Shown piece by piece: positions 34,163 to 43,222 of a stretch of 64,000 bases of DNA. Position 1 is the stretch's first letter. The number at the start of each line of letters is the position of its first letter. Source of the stretch: Butyrivibrio sp. NC2007 (GTDB taxonomy: Bacteria > Bacillota > Clostridia > Lachnospirales > Lachnospiraceae); assembly GCF_000421405.1 (NCBI RefSeq), contig NZ_ATWY01000022.1, positions 1-64,000 on the forward strand. Direction: 5' to 3'. The notes beneath the pieces are model-generated. The model saw only the letters and a list, made by a program, of their open reading frames with translations. It had not been told where the DNA came from and ran no database searches. Made by a program: the position numbers and the translations under genes.

Positions 34163-34179
34163 AAATGATAGGAGGAGAT

Positions 34180-34515
34180 ATGACTATTAGTGAAAGATTG
34201 TTCAAGTTAATGGAAGATAAGAATATATCGATACCTGAACTATCTCGAATGACAGGAATATCAAGACATACGATTTTTGACTGGCATAAGAAGAATACAA
34301 ATCCTGGTGCTGATAAAATAATGATAATATGCGAGGCACTGCAAATATCACCAGTAGAACTTCTCATTGGAAAAGAAAATCTGGAAGTTACACAAGAAGA
34401 TATCTCTTCAGGTGATATTGAGACGCAGATTATTAGTGAATTTAGGAAGCTATCAGATTCTAAGAAAAAACGACTACTGGCATATATAAGTATGCTAATG
34501 AATATGAAGGAGTAA
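34180..34515 (+). CDS. XRE-family helix-turn-helix regulator
   Basis: 111 residues from the ATG at 34180, which follows GGAGGAG; an in-frame ATG at 34165 lies before that site. The helix-turn-helix is LMEDKNISIPELSRMTGISRHTIFDWHKKNTNPGADKIMIICEAL (residues about 10-55). The C-terminal part is a short helical oligomerisation region. It probably binds the palindrome at 34147-34162. It is followed at once by a broken LPD3-like gene, an arrangement like an antitoxin/immunity regulator beside its partner. Confidence 0.85.
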   Translation: MTISERLFKLMEDKNISIPELSRMTGISRHTIFDWHKKNTNPGADKIMIICEALQISPVELLIGKENLEVTQEDISSGDIETQIISEFRKLSDSKKKRLLAYISMLMNMKE

Positions 34516-34524
34516 GCTTTTTTT

Positions 34525-35005
34525 GTGGTTAGGAATGTAGAAATAAGAACTAATGATGAGGGAAAGCAAATTGTAAGAATTAACGATATACGTTTCAAGG
34601 GAAAACGTGCTGTTAACTGGGATGATGTAAAAGAATATCTCAAAGGTTATGTCGGAGCCATGTACAAGATTTCTAATGGTGATGATTTAATATTTATAGG
34701 GGCAGATCTTCCAGATGAGTATACTGGTTCAAGATATACTTACAAGCTTATGGGGACTATTGCAAAAGCAAAGGCATATTAGAGATGCTAAGCTTGGCTG
34801 GTATCGTTATGATTCAAGATTCGAACTTCCGGTATTCAATGAGGACGGCAGTGTTGAGAGATATAATCTATTCAAAGCTACAATGCTGATTAGACATTCA
34901 GCTGATAATAAAATGTATCTATATGACATTTTGGACATAAAAAAAGAAACGAGCAACTCCTTCGACTCATTACGAGTTTACCGGACACAAAACCCATTCC
35001 TTTGA
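34525..35005 (+). pseudogene. Broken polyvalent-protein (LPD3-like) domain gene
   Basis: Two pieces in different frames form one recognisable domain. The first (GTG at 34525, stop at 34780-34782) reads MVRNVEIRTNDEGKQIV to DLPDEYTGSRYTYKLMGTIAKAKAY. The second frame carries DAKLGWYRYDSRFELPVF and RYNLFKATMLIRH to the stop at 35003-35005. In intact relatives, from large polyvalent proteins of mobile elements, the two halves are joined by a linker that is missing here, so a deletion with frameshift near 34760-34790 is likely. It directly follows an XRE regulator gene. Confidence 0.65.
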
Positions 35006-35122
35006 CAAGAGAATAGCAAAAAGAATAGTGAAAGTCAATCGGAACATTTAAACTTGTACTGGTTTTGGTCCATGGGGATGGAGTTAGGAGACCATAATCA
35101 ACACGACATAGACAGGAGCTAC

Positions 35123-36508
35123 ATGTTAATGCTAAGAAAAATATTATCAATTCTTATCATAATCGCTCTCACACTCAGCTGCGTGGCATGCGGAGGCACT
35201 GATAATCCGGTAAAAGACATTTCATCTGCGGAAACTGTCTCGCAACCCTCTGCAGAACCAGAAGCCCAGCCCGAAGCTGAATCTGCCCCAACAGAATCTA
35301 CATCCGATAACAATTTTGAATCAACCACGACTACAAATCCCGACGCCAGCCTTGAAACTACCACCGCTCTCACCCTCGGCGACGAGCAGTTCGATGCCTA
35401 CATCCCGCTCCTTGAGAACAAGCGCGTCGCACTCTTTTCCAACCAGACAGGTATAGTGGGCGACAAAGACCAGCATATCCTTGACGCCTTAATTGAGCAC
35501 GACATCAACGTCACAGCAATCTTCTCGCCTGAGCATGGATTCCGCGGAACGGAAGATGCCGGCGAGGCAATAGATGATTCGATAGACGCGAAGACAGGAG
35601 TCCCGATCCTCTCGCTCTACCATAACGAAACCCATTCCCCGTCCCTCGAGGACATGGACACTTTCGACACCCTTGTCGTAGACATGCAGGACGTGGGCCT
35701 TCGTTACTATACCTACTACATTTCCATGTACTACCTGATGGACGCCTGCGCGTCTGCGGGCAAAGAAGTGATCATTCTGGATAGGCCAAATCCCAACGGC
35801 TTTTACGTGGACGGTCCGATTCTACAGGATAAGTATAAATCAGGCGTGGGGCAGCTCCCGATTCCCATAGTTTACGGGATGACCTGGGGCGAGCTTGCGC
35901 AGATGATCAATGGCGAAGGGTGGCTGAATGCAGGCGCAGATGCCTGCGACCTGACCGTAATCCCGTGCCTTAATTACACCCATGACATGAAGACGACGTT
36001 GGTCCGCAGACCGTCGCCAAACCTTAAGGACATGCGCGCTGTTTACCTCTATGCTTCCACCTGCTTTTTTGAAAACACCTACGTCTCGGTGGGACGAGGC
36101 ACTGACACGCCATTCGAGATCTACGGAAGCCCATACCTTCCGCAGGAGAGCAATCCTTACAGCTTCACGCCGCAGGACATGGACGGCGCCGACAATCCGC
36201 CTTTCGAAGGTGAGACTTGTTACGGAAAAGACCTGACGGACATCCCCTTAGAAGACATCTGGGCTGCAGGCATTGACCTTAACTACATTATCGATGCCTA
36301 CAATGATTTCCATGCTGCTAATCCAGACCTTGATTTCTTTGACAGCCCGACCAACAACGTCAAGAACTGGATCGACTACTTAAGCGGCTCCGATGACCTT
36401 CGCAAGCAGATCATCGCCGGCCACTCCGCCGAGGAGATCAAAGCCTCATGGCAGTCTGACATCGAGGCCTTCAAAGCCCGGCGCGAGCCCTACATGCTCT
36501 ATGAATAA
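35123..36508 (+). CDS. NamZ/DUF1343-family exo-N-acetylmuramidase-like lipoprotein
   Basis: 461 residues from the ATG at 35123 (AGGAG four bases upstream; ATG at 35129 is an alternative). The signal peptide ends in a lipobox-like LSCVACG, followed by a Pro/Glu/Thr-rich tether to about residue 90. The domain is DUF1343: KRVALFSNQTGIVGD, IFSPEHGFRGTEDAGE, LVVDMQDVGLRYYTYYISM, LDRPNPNG, RRPSPNL, YVSVGRGTDTPFEIYGSPYL. Family members release terminal N-acetylmuramic acid from peptidoglycan fragments, so a role in wall recycling outside the membrane is likely. Confidence 0.9.
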   Translation: MLMLRKILSILIIIALTLSCVACGGTDNPVKDISSAETVSQPSAEPEAQPEAESAPTESTSDNNFESTTTTNPDASLETTTALTLGDEQFDAYIPLLENKRVALFSNQTGIVGDKDQHILDALIEHDINVTAIFSPEHGFRGTEDAGEAIDDSIDAKTGVPILSLYHNETHSPSLEDMDTFDTLVVDMQDVGLRYYTYYISMYYLMDACASAGKEVIILDRPNPNGFYVDGPILQDKYKSGVGQLPIPIVYGMTWGELAQMINGEGWLNAGADACDLTVIPCLNYTHDMKTTLVRRPSPNLKDMRAVYLYASTCFFENTYVSVGRGTDTPFEIYGSPYLPQESNPYSFTPQDMDGADNPPFEGETCYGKDLTDIPLEDIWAAGIDLNYIIDAYNDFHAANPDLDFFDSPTNNVKNWIDYLSGSDDLRKQIIAGHSAEEIKASWQSDIEAFKARREPYMLYE

Positions 36509-36573
36509 AGTGAGCCCTAGGGACGGAGTCAGTGGCTCATTAATGAGCCACTGACTCCGTCCCCGGGGTTCAT
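36509..36573. repeat. REP-like inverted pair, GAGCC family
   Basis: Two opposing units form a near-perfect hairpin: GGGACGGAGTCAGTGGCTCAT and its complement around a two-base centre, with a T run after it. It begins right after the stop of the NamZ-like gene and probably acts as its terminator. Confidence 0.85.
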
Positions 36574-36618
36574 TTTTTGTTAAAATATACTTACATCAAA
36601 AAAGGAGGTACAGATAAG

Positions 36619-37611
36619 ATGACTGACGGATCAAGATACATCCCATACGACGAGAGAACAGGTGCTGAGTCTGTTGTGTACTTTACAAGAGATTTGTCGG
36701 CAGCCGGCATCATGAAAGTGTTTGAGAAGGTGAACGGAAACATCACCGGAAAAGTTGCGATCAAGCTTCACACCGGCGAGCCCAAAGGTCCCAACATCAC
36801 ACCTCCGAGCTGGGTTAAAGAGGTAATGGAAAAAGAGCCGTGCCTCAAAGACGCCAGGATCGTGGAGACCAACACCTTCTATAAAGGCGACAGATACACC
36901 ACTGAAGATCACAGGAAGACTTTGGCCATCAACGGCTGGGACTTCACAGAAGTAGATATCATGGACGCCGACGGAACCATAACCCTTCCCGTTAACGGCG
37001 GTAAGTGGTTTAAAGAGATGAGTCATGGCTCACATATGCTTGACTACGATTCAGTGTTTGTGCTCACCCACTTCAAAGGCCACACCATGGGCGGCTTTGG
37101 TGGAAGTAACAAGAATATTGGAATCGGATGCGCTGACGGACATGTCGGCAAGATGTGGATCCATGCCAAGAACGGCAACGACTGGGGCGTAAACGAAGAA
37201 GAACTCATGGAAAAGATCACTGAGTCCACAAAGGCCACCATCGACCACTTCGGCAAGAACATCACTTACGTAAACGTAATGAGAAACATGAGCGTTTCCT
37301 GCGACTGCGAAGGCGTGGACGCTGAGCCCGTTGTAACACCAAACGTAGGAATCCTTGCTTCAAGCGATATTCTGGCAATCGATCAGGCCTGCATCGACCT
37401 GGTTTACGCCATGACAGAAGAAGAGCACAAAGCCCTCGTTGAGCGAATCGAGACAAGGCACGGCCATCGCCAGCTCTCTTACATGAAGGAGCTTGGCATG
37501 GGCAACGACCGTTATAAACTCATAGACACCGACAACGGCGACGTCGAGATCACCCAGAAAGAGGCAGTAAAAGACCTTAAGCCTTTCGTCAGGATCGACG
37601 CCAGAAAATGA
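36619..37611 (+). CDS. DUF362-domain protein
   Basis: 330 residues from the ATG at 36619, which follows AAAGGAGG; an upstream in-frame TTG is not needed. DUF362 features are GKVAIKLHTGEPKGPNITPP, VFVLTHFKGHTMGGFGGSNKNIGIGC and DILAIDQACIDLVY. Some family members carry a C-terminal ferredoxin domain; it is absent here. The biochemical role is unknown, though a link to iron-sulfur or metal metabolism has been suggested. Its TGA is the first three bases of a GAGTCA-family REP unit. Confidence 0.88.
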   Translation: MTDGSRYIPYDERTGAESVVYFTRDLSAAGIMKVFEKVNGNITGKVAIKLHTGEPKGPNITPPSWVKEVMEKEPCLKDARIVETNTFYKGDRYTTEDHRKTLAINGWDFTEVDIMDADGTITLPVNGGKWFKEMSHGSHMLDYDSVFVLTHFKGHTMGGFGGSNKNIGIGCADGHVGKMWIHAKNGNDWGVNEEELMEKITESTKATIDHFGKNITYVNVMRNMSVSCDCEGVDAEPVVTPNVGILASSDILAIDQACIDLVYAMTEEEHKALVERIETRHGHRQLSYMKELGMGNDRYKLIDTDNGDVEITQKEAVKDLKPFVRIDARK

Positions 37612-37673
37612 GTCACCGGGGACGTTTCACTTTGACTCATTTTGAGACACCGGGGACGTTTCACTTTGACTCA
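37609..37673. repeat. Two tandem REP-like units, GAGTCA family
   Basis: TGAGTCACCGGGGACG and TTTCACTTTGACTCATTTT, then a second unit starting TGAGACACCGGGGACG. The first TGA is the stop codon of the DUF362 gene. Confidence 0.88.
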
Positions 37674-37756
37674 TAATTTATAATAGGTTCATTTTATCGG
37701 AAAAAGAGATTTTGCCAAATGGGTTGAATGTTGGTAAAAGACATTTTGAGCCTGAT

Positions 37757-38052
37757 AGTACATAACAACAGGAGTTATATGGACTTCATGGTATGAGTTG
37801 ATTTTTGAAATGCATAACAAAAATTGATATATGAAAAAATAGTTGGAAATTACAAAATCTTTTCATGGCCAAGAAATAAAAAATTTGATGTCTAGCGCCT
37901 TCCCTACATCACAACTACCGGCCTACGGGTGCCATGTGATGTAGTTTTTCGAAAACACTAATGCCTGACCAAAAATCCCTTTTTGAAATTTCCAACTATT
38001 TTTCACATAGAAGAGAGTTGTGGGGTGGTCGAAATCACGTTTCCAACCAACG
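37757..38052 (+). repeat. 290-bp nested-hairpin element, copy B
   Basis: Same plan as copy A in plus orientation. Middle arms lie at about 37835-37855 and 37986-38003, and the inner hairpin CTACATCACA...TGTGATGTAG at 37904-37944. The right end GTGGGGTGGTCGAAATCACG then TTTCCAACCAACG is conserved; the left arm has diverged most (GTACATAACA for GTGCATCACA). REP units flank it on both sides in the space between convergent genes. Confidence 0.8.
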
Positions 38053-38082
38053 TATAAATACAAAATCCATGTAATGTGGATG

Positions 38083-38220
38083 TGAGTCACCGGGGACGTT
38101 TCACATTGACTCATTGTGCGCAATGAGTCAAACTGTTACGTCCCCACTGACTCAGAAAATGGTCCCTACCCCCCGTCCCCAGGGACCAAAAATGAGCCAC
38201 TGACTCCGTCCCCAGGGCTC
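38083..38220. repeat. Composite REP-like array
   Basis: GTGAGTCACCGGGGACG and its inverted partner ending CGTCCCCACTGACTCAG form one imperfect palindrome. A GGTCCCTACCCCCC unit and a GAGCCACTGACTCCGTCCCC unit follow. Both REP families meet here, beside copy B of the 290-bp element. Confidence 0.8.
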
Positions 38221-38250
38221 AAAAAACCCCGGATCATTTCTGACCCGGGG
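38221..38250 (-). terminator. Intrinsic terminator of the beta-helix lipoprotein gene
   Basis: On the minus strand, CCCCGGGTCA pairs with TGATCCGGGG around a four-base loop and is followed by six T. It lies 9 bases beyond the stop codon of the gene at 38260-40062. Confidence 0.9.
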
Positions 38251-38259
38251 GCACCATTT

Positions 38260-40062
38260 TTAATCACCTATATATCTCTGTATCAGCACTTCCAACCTTT
38301 CCCTCGTAAGCTTCGCACCGGTACTATACTCAATCATCGGCTGCATCGTACCGCCTTCAAAATCAGCTCCGGCAGTCTTCATTGCAGCTTCCTTGTCCTT
38401 GATCCATTTCTGCTGCTCAGCCTTGAGGTTTGTCATATTCTCCTCATCAAGCGTTCCTCCGAGGTATGTCCACATCTGATTGATAAGCGAATCCCACAGA
38501 TTAAACTCCTCGTAAGCCAGCTGATTGAGCGTAGCCTGATCGAGCAGAGCATTGGTGGACAGCTCGTTGTCTATCTCAGCTTGCCTGTCCACAGCTGCAT
38601 TGTATCCCTCAAGAAGTGAATCCTTGGTCGGTGCGCTAGCCTCCGACGCATTCATGAACTCAGTCATCGCAGAGCTGTTGCCCGTCTCGGTACAGTTCTC
38701 AAGCGTAACTTCCCTGTTAGAGAATGTATAGAACTTGTTGTCTTTGAATTCGCAATTCCTGAACGTAACCCTGTCGTACTCGCCAACCTCAACAAAGCTG
38801 GTAGTGTCGAAGCTCGTCGCATCATTCCCCGAGAACACGCAGTCCTCAAATGTAACATCATAAGCGCTGTCGCAGTCTATCATCGAAAGGTCGCTGCTGT
38901 CCCTCATAACGCAGTTCTTAAAATTAAACGTTCCTACATTATGAAGCGCAACCAGTCCGTAAGTGCACTCATAAATATCTGTGTCAGTCACATTTGCATC
39001 GTAGGTATTGTAAGCCTCGATTCCGTAGGTTCCGCTGCCGTACAGGTTGCACTTATCAACATTCAGATGGTCCACACCCTCGAAGTACAGAACGCTTCCG
39101 CTGCAGTAGCCGGGTTCAACGTGATGTCCGACAGTGAGGTTCCTGAGCGTAATGCCCTTACTGTTGTTAAAAGACATTACGGGGTCATAGGGTTCATCGA
39201 TACAAAGCTCAACTTTGGCTCCGTCCTTAGCCTCGATGCACAAGCTGCTGACCTCCGAAATAACGTTCTTGGTCCCGTCCCAGCTCTCGCTGACGCGGAA
39301 GTTGTTGATGGCCTTTGATGCAACCTGTGAAAAGTCGTATTCTCCGGCCTCAAGCAGGATCTTTCGGTTGTTCTGAATGCTGTTCAAAAGATCTGCAGTA
39401 TTGGAAACCGTAACCGTATCAAAGTACCTCAGACTCTCCGGATCATCAAACAGCGGTGAATCTTTGGGAAGATAGATGCTGGTGTAGGTGCTGTTTGACC
39501 AGTACTCAGAATCACTCTCGTCCTCATATCTGTACTGCTTCTCAACAACGAGCCTTCCTTCCTCATTCAAATAAAGTTTCAATTCCTGAACATCCGAGGA
39601 ATCGTCAAACGGATCTGCCAATGTGAAGGTAAAAGAGCTGTCGTCTCCACTCTTCACCATAGGAATTCCGCAATTCTTCTCGTAATAATCGTATTCGGTA
39701 TAGTAATAATCAACAACGTACTGATCGCCTTCGCTTCGGATGATCATCTCTGACGCAGGAGCTTCGCCGTCACAGTACATTAAAGAGGTGTCGTAAAAAT
39801 CACCATCAGAGTACTCAATGTGGCTGAGCTCACACATCAGTTGCCAGTGTCCCTCAATGCCGGAAGTAGCCACCTCGCCGGACTCTTCGCCACTACCGGA
39901 ATCACCCTGGCCATCGCCTTTCTGACCATCGCCATCCTGACCCGCGTTCTCCTGAGCCTCCGCACCTTCCTGCGCAGCTTCAGGCGCAGTATTTCCGCAT
40001 GCTGCCAGAAGAGAAGTTCCAAGGCATATCGCCATGATGGTTGTAAGAAATTTCTTTTTCAT
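38260..40062 (-). CDS. Beta-helix lipoprotein with LprI-like C-terminal domain
   Basis: 600 residues. The lipobox is LLAAC (C22), followed by a Gln/Gly/Asp-rich tether to about residue 65. Residues about 70-230 form an unrecognised beta-rich domain. Residues about 235-480 show right-handed parallel beta-helix repeats (NNSKGITLRNLTVGHHV, GVDHLNVDKCNLYG, VGTFNFKNCVMRDSS, YDVTFEDCVFSGN, YDRVTFRNCEFKDNK). The last 110 residues (LNQLAYEEFNLWDSLINQMW, LKAEQQKWIKDKEAAM) match LprI-type lysozyme-inhibitor domains. Beta helices often bind or cut polysaccharide, so it may act at the wall; no catalytic residues can be assigned. Confidence 0.8.
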   Translation of the reverse strand: MKKKFLTTIMAICLGTSLLAACGNTAPEAAQEGAEAQENAGQDGDGQKGDGQGDSGSGEESGEVATSGIEGHWQLMCELSHIEYSDGDFYDTSLMYCDGEAPASEMIIRSEGDQYVVDYYYTEYDYYEKNCGIPMVKSGDDSSFTFTLADPFDDSSDVQELKLYLNEEGRLVVEKQYRYEDESDSEYWSNSTYTSIYLPKDSPLFDDPESLRYFDTVTVSNTADLLNSIQNNRKILLEAGEYDFSQVASKAINNFRVSESWDGTKNVISEVSSLCIEAKDGAKVELCIDEPYDPVMSFNNSKGITLRNLTVGHHVEPGYCSGSVLYFEGVDHLNVDKCNLYGSGTYGIEAYNTYDANVTDTDIYECTYGLVALHNVGTFNFKNCVMRDSSDLSMIDCDSAYDVTFEDCVFSGNDATSFDTTSFVEVGEYDRVTFRNCEFKDNKFYTFSNREVTLENCTETGNSSAMTEFMNASEASAPTKDSLLEGYNAAVDRQAEIDNELSTNALLDQATLNQLAYEEFNLWDSLINQMWTYLGGTLDEENMTNLKAEQQKWIKDKEAAMKTAGADFEGGTMQPMIEYSTGAKLTRERLEVLIQRYIGD

Positions 40063-40140
40063 ATCGATTCCGCCTTTCTAAATACTTACAAATATCTTAA
40101 CATATAATGACGATAAGAGTTGAGTCAGGGAGTTTATGCA

Positions 40141-41820
40141 ATGAAAAAGCAAGTATTATCAATGGTTTTAGCCATATCATTATTACTTTGTGGATATTCC
40201 AACACATCATCCAATACACCATCCAACACATCACCGGCGACCACCAACGACCGCCCGGCGCCTTCAATCCCCGGCAACGGCAAGCACTTTGTGAAGTACG
40301 ACGGCAAAGTATATTTCAGGATCCCCGGCAAAGCAGCCATGAGAGAAGCAGCCCTCTGGGGCGACTACGACCACGTCATGGCCGACAATTCAAGCATAAT
40401 CGCAGCTCTGGATCCAAAAACCAACGAAATCGAAAATCTCTTTACCGATTCCTCCTACGGCCCGATCACTATATCCGGCGGACGCTTCATTCTTGCGGAG
40501 AGCAGCGGCGGTCAGGAGACCAACGTCCAGTCGGTGTCTTTTGACGGAACCGATCGCTTTGACCTTCCCGGAACTTCCGTCTACGGAACGCTTCCCTCAG
40601 GCGAATACTTTGTTACCGGCGCCTACGAAGCAGATCACAAGCTTCTTCTCTACATCTGCGATTCAAAGGGCGACAGCAAGGAGATTCAGAATTCCACTGA
40701 CATTATTTACTATGCCGGCATTAGCAGCGACAAGCTCTTTTGCGTAACAAGCTCTAAAGAGAGCAATTACGGACGCCTTACCGGGTATGATCTTAAGACC
40801 GGCGAGGAGATCATCTACGGTGACTTCCCCAAGATCGTGGACTACGCTGATTACCCGGCAGAGCCTGAGTATCTTACGGTAAAAGACAATATCCTTCTCG
40901 TTCAGATGTCCGTATACGAGGGCTCAGGCCATTTCTATGCGGGTTGCAAGCACTTCCGTGCAATGTGCGATGAGCCCGGCTCTTTGGAAGAGTCTTTTCC
41001 GGCAGGAGTTCCTGAGCAGCTGAACGCCGGTGACCTTAAGAGCCCCACAGTGATGGGCGTAACTCCTGCGGGCAGATTCAGGTATGCTGTAGGCGTGACC
41101 GGAACCTGCGACGTTGATGACGAGGGCCAGATTGGCTATTTTAACGGGATAGGAGAATTCGTTCCTGTGAAGTCAGGTTATGGCTTCACGCTCTATGACA
41201 ACTATCAGGACCGCGCCAACACTGAGTATGCACAGCTCATCGACAATGATATTTACGTAGTCAGAAACGCCGAAGAATACGCGCCCGAAGCCTGCATCGG
41301 ATGGCGCGATGCCTACAGAAGGTACGACACTAAGATTGAGAGAATAAATATCATCAAGAAGAATGTCACTCCCGTAGCCCACATAGTTTCTGATCCATTA
41401 AAAGACCTTGTGGCAGGCGACATTCTCGTCGTCTACCGCGCTGGGAATCCAATTCAGAACAACCTTTCAGTCGAAGAAGAGGCGCGCGCCTTGGGCCTCT
41501 GGGTACAGGATAATATAGGAAAAGAGAATTTCCCTCCGGAAATTTTGCAGATGGGTAAAGACATCGGAAACCGTTACGAATTCTGCTTCGGAACAGATAT
41601 CAGCAACAACTTCGATGACAATTTCCCACGCATATACGAGACTTACTACGCACTCAAGGATTACTACTACTCCAAAGGCCGCTGGAGCTCAGATTATTAC
41701 AAATCTCTTCTGGAGGAGAACGAGCTTCTTGGCAACGGCGATCCGCAGAACAGCAGAAACATGTACGCTGATTTGCAGGCCTTCATCACCGCCTGCAACA
41801 ACATCCTCCGCAGAAAATGA
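40141..41820 (+). CDS. Putative lipoprotein, beta-propeller-like, unknown function
   Basis: 559 residues from the ATG at 40141 (GGGAG upstream). The signal sequence MKKQVLSMVLAISLLLCGYS ends in an imperfect lipobox. A Ser/Thr/Pro-rich tether is followed by short beta-strand repeats (GKVYFRIPG, ISGGRFILAES, SGEYFVTGAYE, DKLFCVTSS, LTVKDNILLVQMS) that suggest a propeller. The C-terminal 120 residues are helical. No family was recognised. The TGA stop is the start of a GAGTCA-family REP unit. Confidence 0.7.
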   Translation: MKKQVLSMVLAISLLLCGYSNTSSNTPSNTSPATTNDRPAPSIPGNGKHFVKYDGKVYFRIPGKAAMREAALWGDYDHVMADNSSIIAALDPKTNEIENLFTDSSYGPITISGGRFILAESSGGQETNVQSVSFDGTDRFDLPGTSVYGTLPSGEYFVTGAYEADHKLLLYICDSKGDSKEIQNSTDIIYYAGISSDKLFCVTSSKESNYGRLTGYDLKTGEEIIYGDFPKIVDYADYPAEPEYLTVKDNILLVQMSVYEGSGHFYAGCKHFRAMCDEPGSLEESFPAGVPEQLNAGDLKSPTVMGVTPAGRFRYAVGVTGTCDVDDEGQIGYFNGIGEFVPVKSGYGFTLYDNYQDRANTEYAQLIDNDIYVVRNAEEYAPEACIGWRDAYRRYDTKIERINIIKKNVTPVAHIVSDPLKDLVAGDILVVYRAGNPIQNNLSVEEEARALGLWVQDNIGKENFPPEILQMGKDIGNRYEFCFGTDISNNFDDNFPRIYETYYALKDYYYSKGRWSSDYYKSLLEENELLGNGDPQNSRNMYADLQAFITACNNILRRK

Positions 41821-41970
41821 GTCACCGGGGACGTTTCAGTTTGACTCATTTTGAGTCACCGGGGACGTTTCACTTTGACTCATTTTTCAAGGAGTCAATG
41901 GGGACGGTTCTCTTTGACTCCTTTTTTCACAGGAGTCACGGGGACGGTTCTTTTGACTCCTTTTTTCATT
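41818..41970. repeat. REP-like array of four units
   Basis: Two tandem TGAGTCACCGGGGACG units are followed by two GGAGTCA units with GGGGACGGTTCT and TTTGACTCCTTTTTT ends. The last two are hairpins with long T runs and should terminate transcription. The array starts at the stop codon of the preceding lipoprotein gene and ends close to copy C of the 290-bp element. Confidence 0.85.
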
Positions 41971-41993
41971 CGTAGGGAATTATGCGACGGAAA

Positions 41994-42288
41994 GTGCATC
42001 ACAAGCCCCTATATAAGGCCGTGCTGGTTGGAGTCTGTTTTTGAAAAGCATCACAAAAATTCACCTATGGAAAATTAGTTGGAAATTACAAAGGCCATTC
42101 AAGGGCCAAGCTCAATAAACTTCATGCCTAGCGTCTTCCCTGCATCACAACTACCGGCCTACGGGTGCCATGTGATGTAGTTTTTGGTAAACACTAATTC
42201 CAGACCACTAAACCTTTTTTGAAATTTCCAACTAATTTTGAAATAGAAGAAAAATGTGGGGTGGTCGAAATTCCGTTTCCAACCATCG
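41994..42288 (+). repeat. 290-bp nested-hairpin element, copy C
   Basis: Starts GTGCATCACAAGCCCC and ends with TTTCCAACCATCG. Middle arms are ATTAGTTGGAAATTACAAA and TTTGAAATTTCCAACTAAT; note that the arm difference from other copies (TTAG for ATAG) is matched on the other side (CTAA), so the pairing is kept. The inner hairpin at 42140-42180 has one G-T pair in place of A-T. Confidence 0.82.
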
Positions 42289-42403
42289 CACAGAGTATAA
42301 GCCTGTTGTTATGTCCATCTTCCGCTTTTTTCCGATGCCATCTATATGTCCTGCATTCTCTGATATAATGATGCATATGACTAAATAATTGGGAGAATGA
42401 ATT

Positions 42404-43222
42404 ATGAAATCAGAGACTATTGAAACATTTCTTGAGAATATTCCTGAAGAATTCCGAAAGGAAATCACATGCAACCATAAGGATTATGGAAAAATTCGAT
42501 TTGATCCTGATTCATCTCCGGATGCGTGGATTCATTATAAAAAATATTATATAGAAGGCGAAAAGCCTTTGGACTATGATTTTAATACGCTACATTTTCT
42601 GTCTTATCGAAATGAAAGAAATAAAATATGGTATGAGGACAAACCAAATACTTACGGTACTAATAGACTTTATGCAGTGCAAAAAGCACGTAGTAATTGG
42701 TCTGAAAACGACATAACATGCTTTGGCTCCGGATTGGCATTGGGAGGCGATTGCGATTTTAACTTTAATGAGAAGAAGTGCAGTTTATTCAAGGCAATAA
42801 TAGACGAAGATTCGAAATTATGCGAGATGCTAGAATGCTGCACTAAAATGCATCATACTGTGTTGAATTTTTCATTAATGCAAAAAACCGGAAATATGCA
42901 AGGACATAAGGGTAGCAATAGATTTGATAGATTTGATACGTTTATTTCTGATCTGAATGAATACCTTAATGGCCTCTCAAATAGAGTATTAGATAAAGCG
43001 ACTGGTGCTAATACAAATGACTTAGTGCATTACCTTAATAGTTTTAAAAACATTTATGATTATATGGAAAAGATGTATTTCATATTCGACGCTGATTTTG
43101 TTAATAGGATAATAGATGAAGGGAAAAAACCTTTACTAAACAAGTATGATATAGAACGCTATATGCGATTGGCTATGGACTATTGGACAATTAAGGCAAA
43201 ATACTTTGGAGATCAGCAATGA
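42404..43222 (+). CDS. Hypothetical protein, 272 aa
   Basis: Not recognised. Cytosolic by appearance, with mixed alpha/beta pattern and a central Cys-containing stretch (FNFNEKKCSLFKAIIDEDSKLCEMLECC). The gene is clearly more AT-rich than those before it, which may point to acquisition. Its stop overlaps the start of the metallophosphoesterase gene by four bases (ATGA), so the two are co-translated and may act together. Confidence 0.65.
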   Translation: MKSETIETFLENIPEEFRKEITCNHKDYGKIRFDPDSSPDAWIHYKKYYIEGEKPLDYDFNTLHFLSYRNERNKIWYEDKPNTYGTNRLYAVQKARSNWSENDITCFGSGLALGGDCDFNFNEKKCSLFKAIIDEDSKLCEMLECCTKMHHTVLNFSLMQKTGNMQGHKGSNRFDRFDTFISDLNEYLNGLSNRVLDKATGANTNDLVHYLNSFKNIYDYMEKMYFIFDADFVNRIIDEGKKPLLNKYDIERYMRLAMDYWTIKAKYFGDQQ

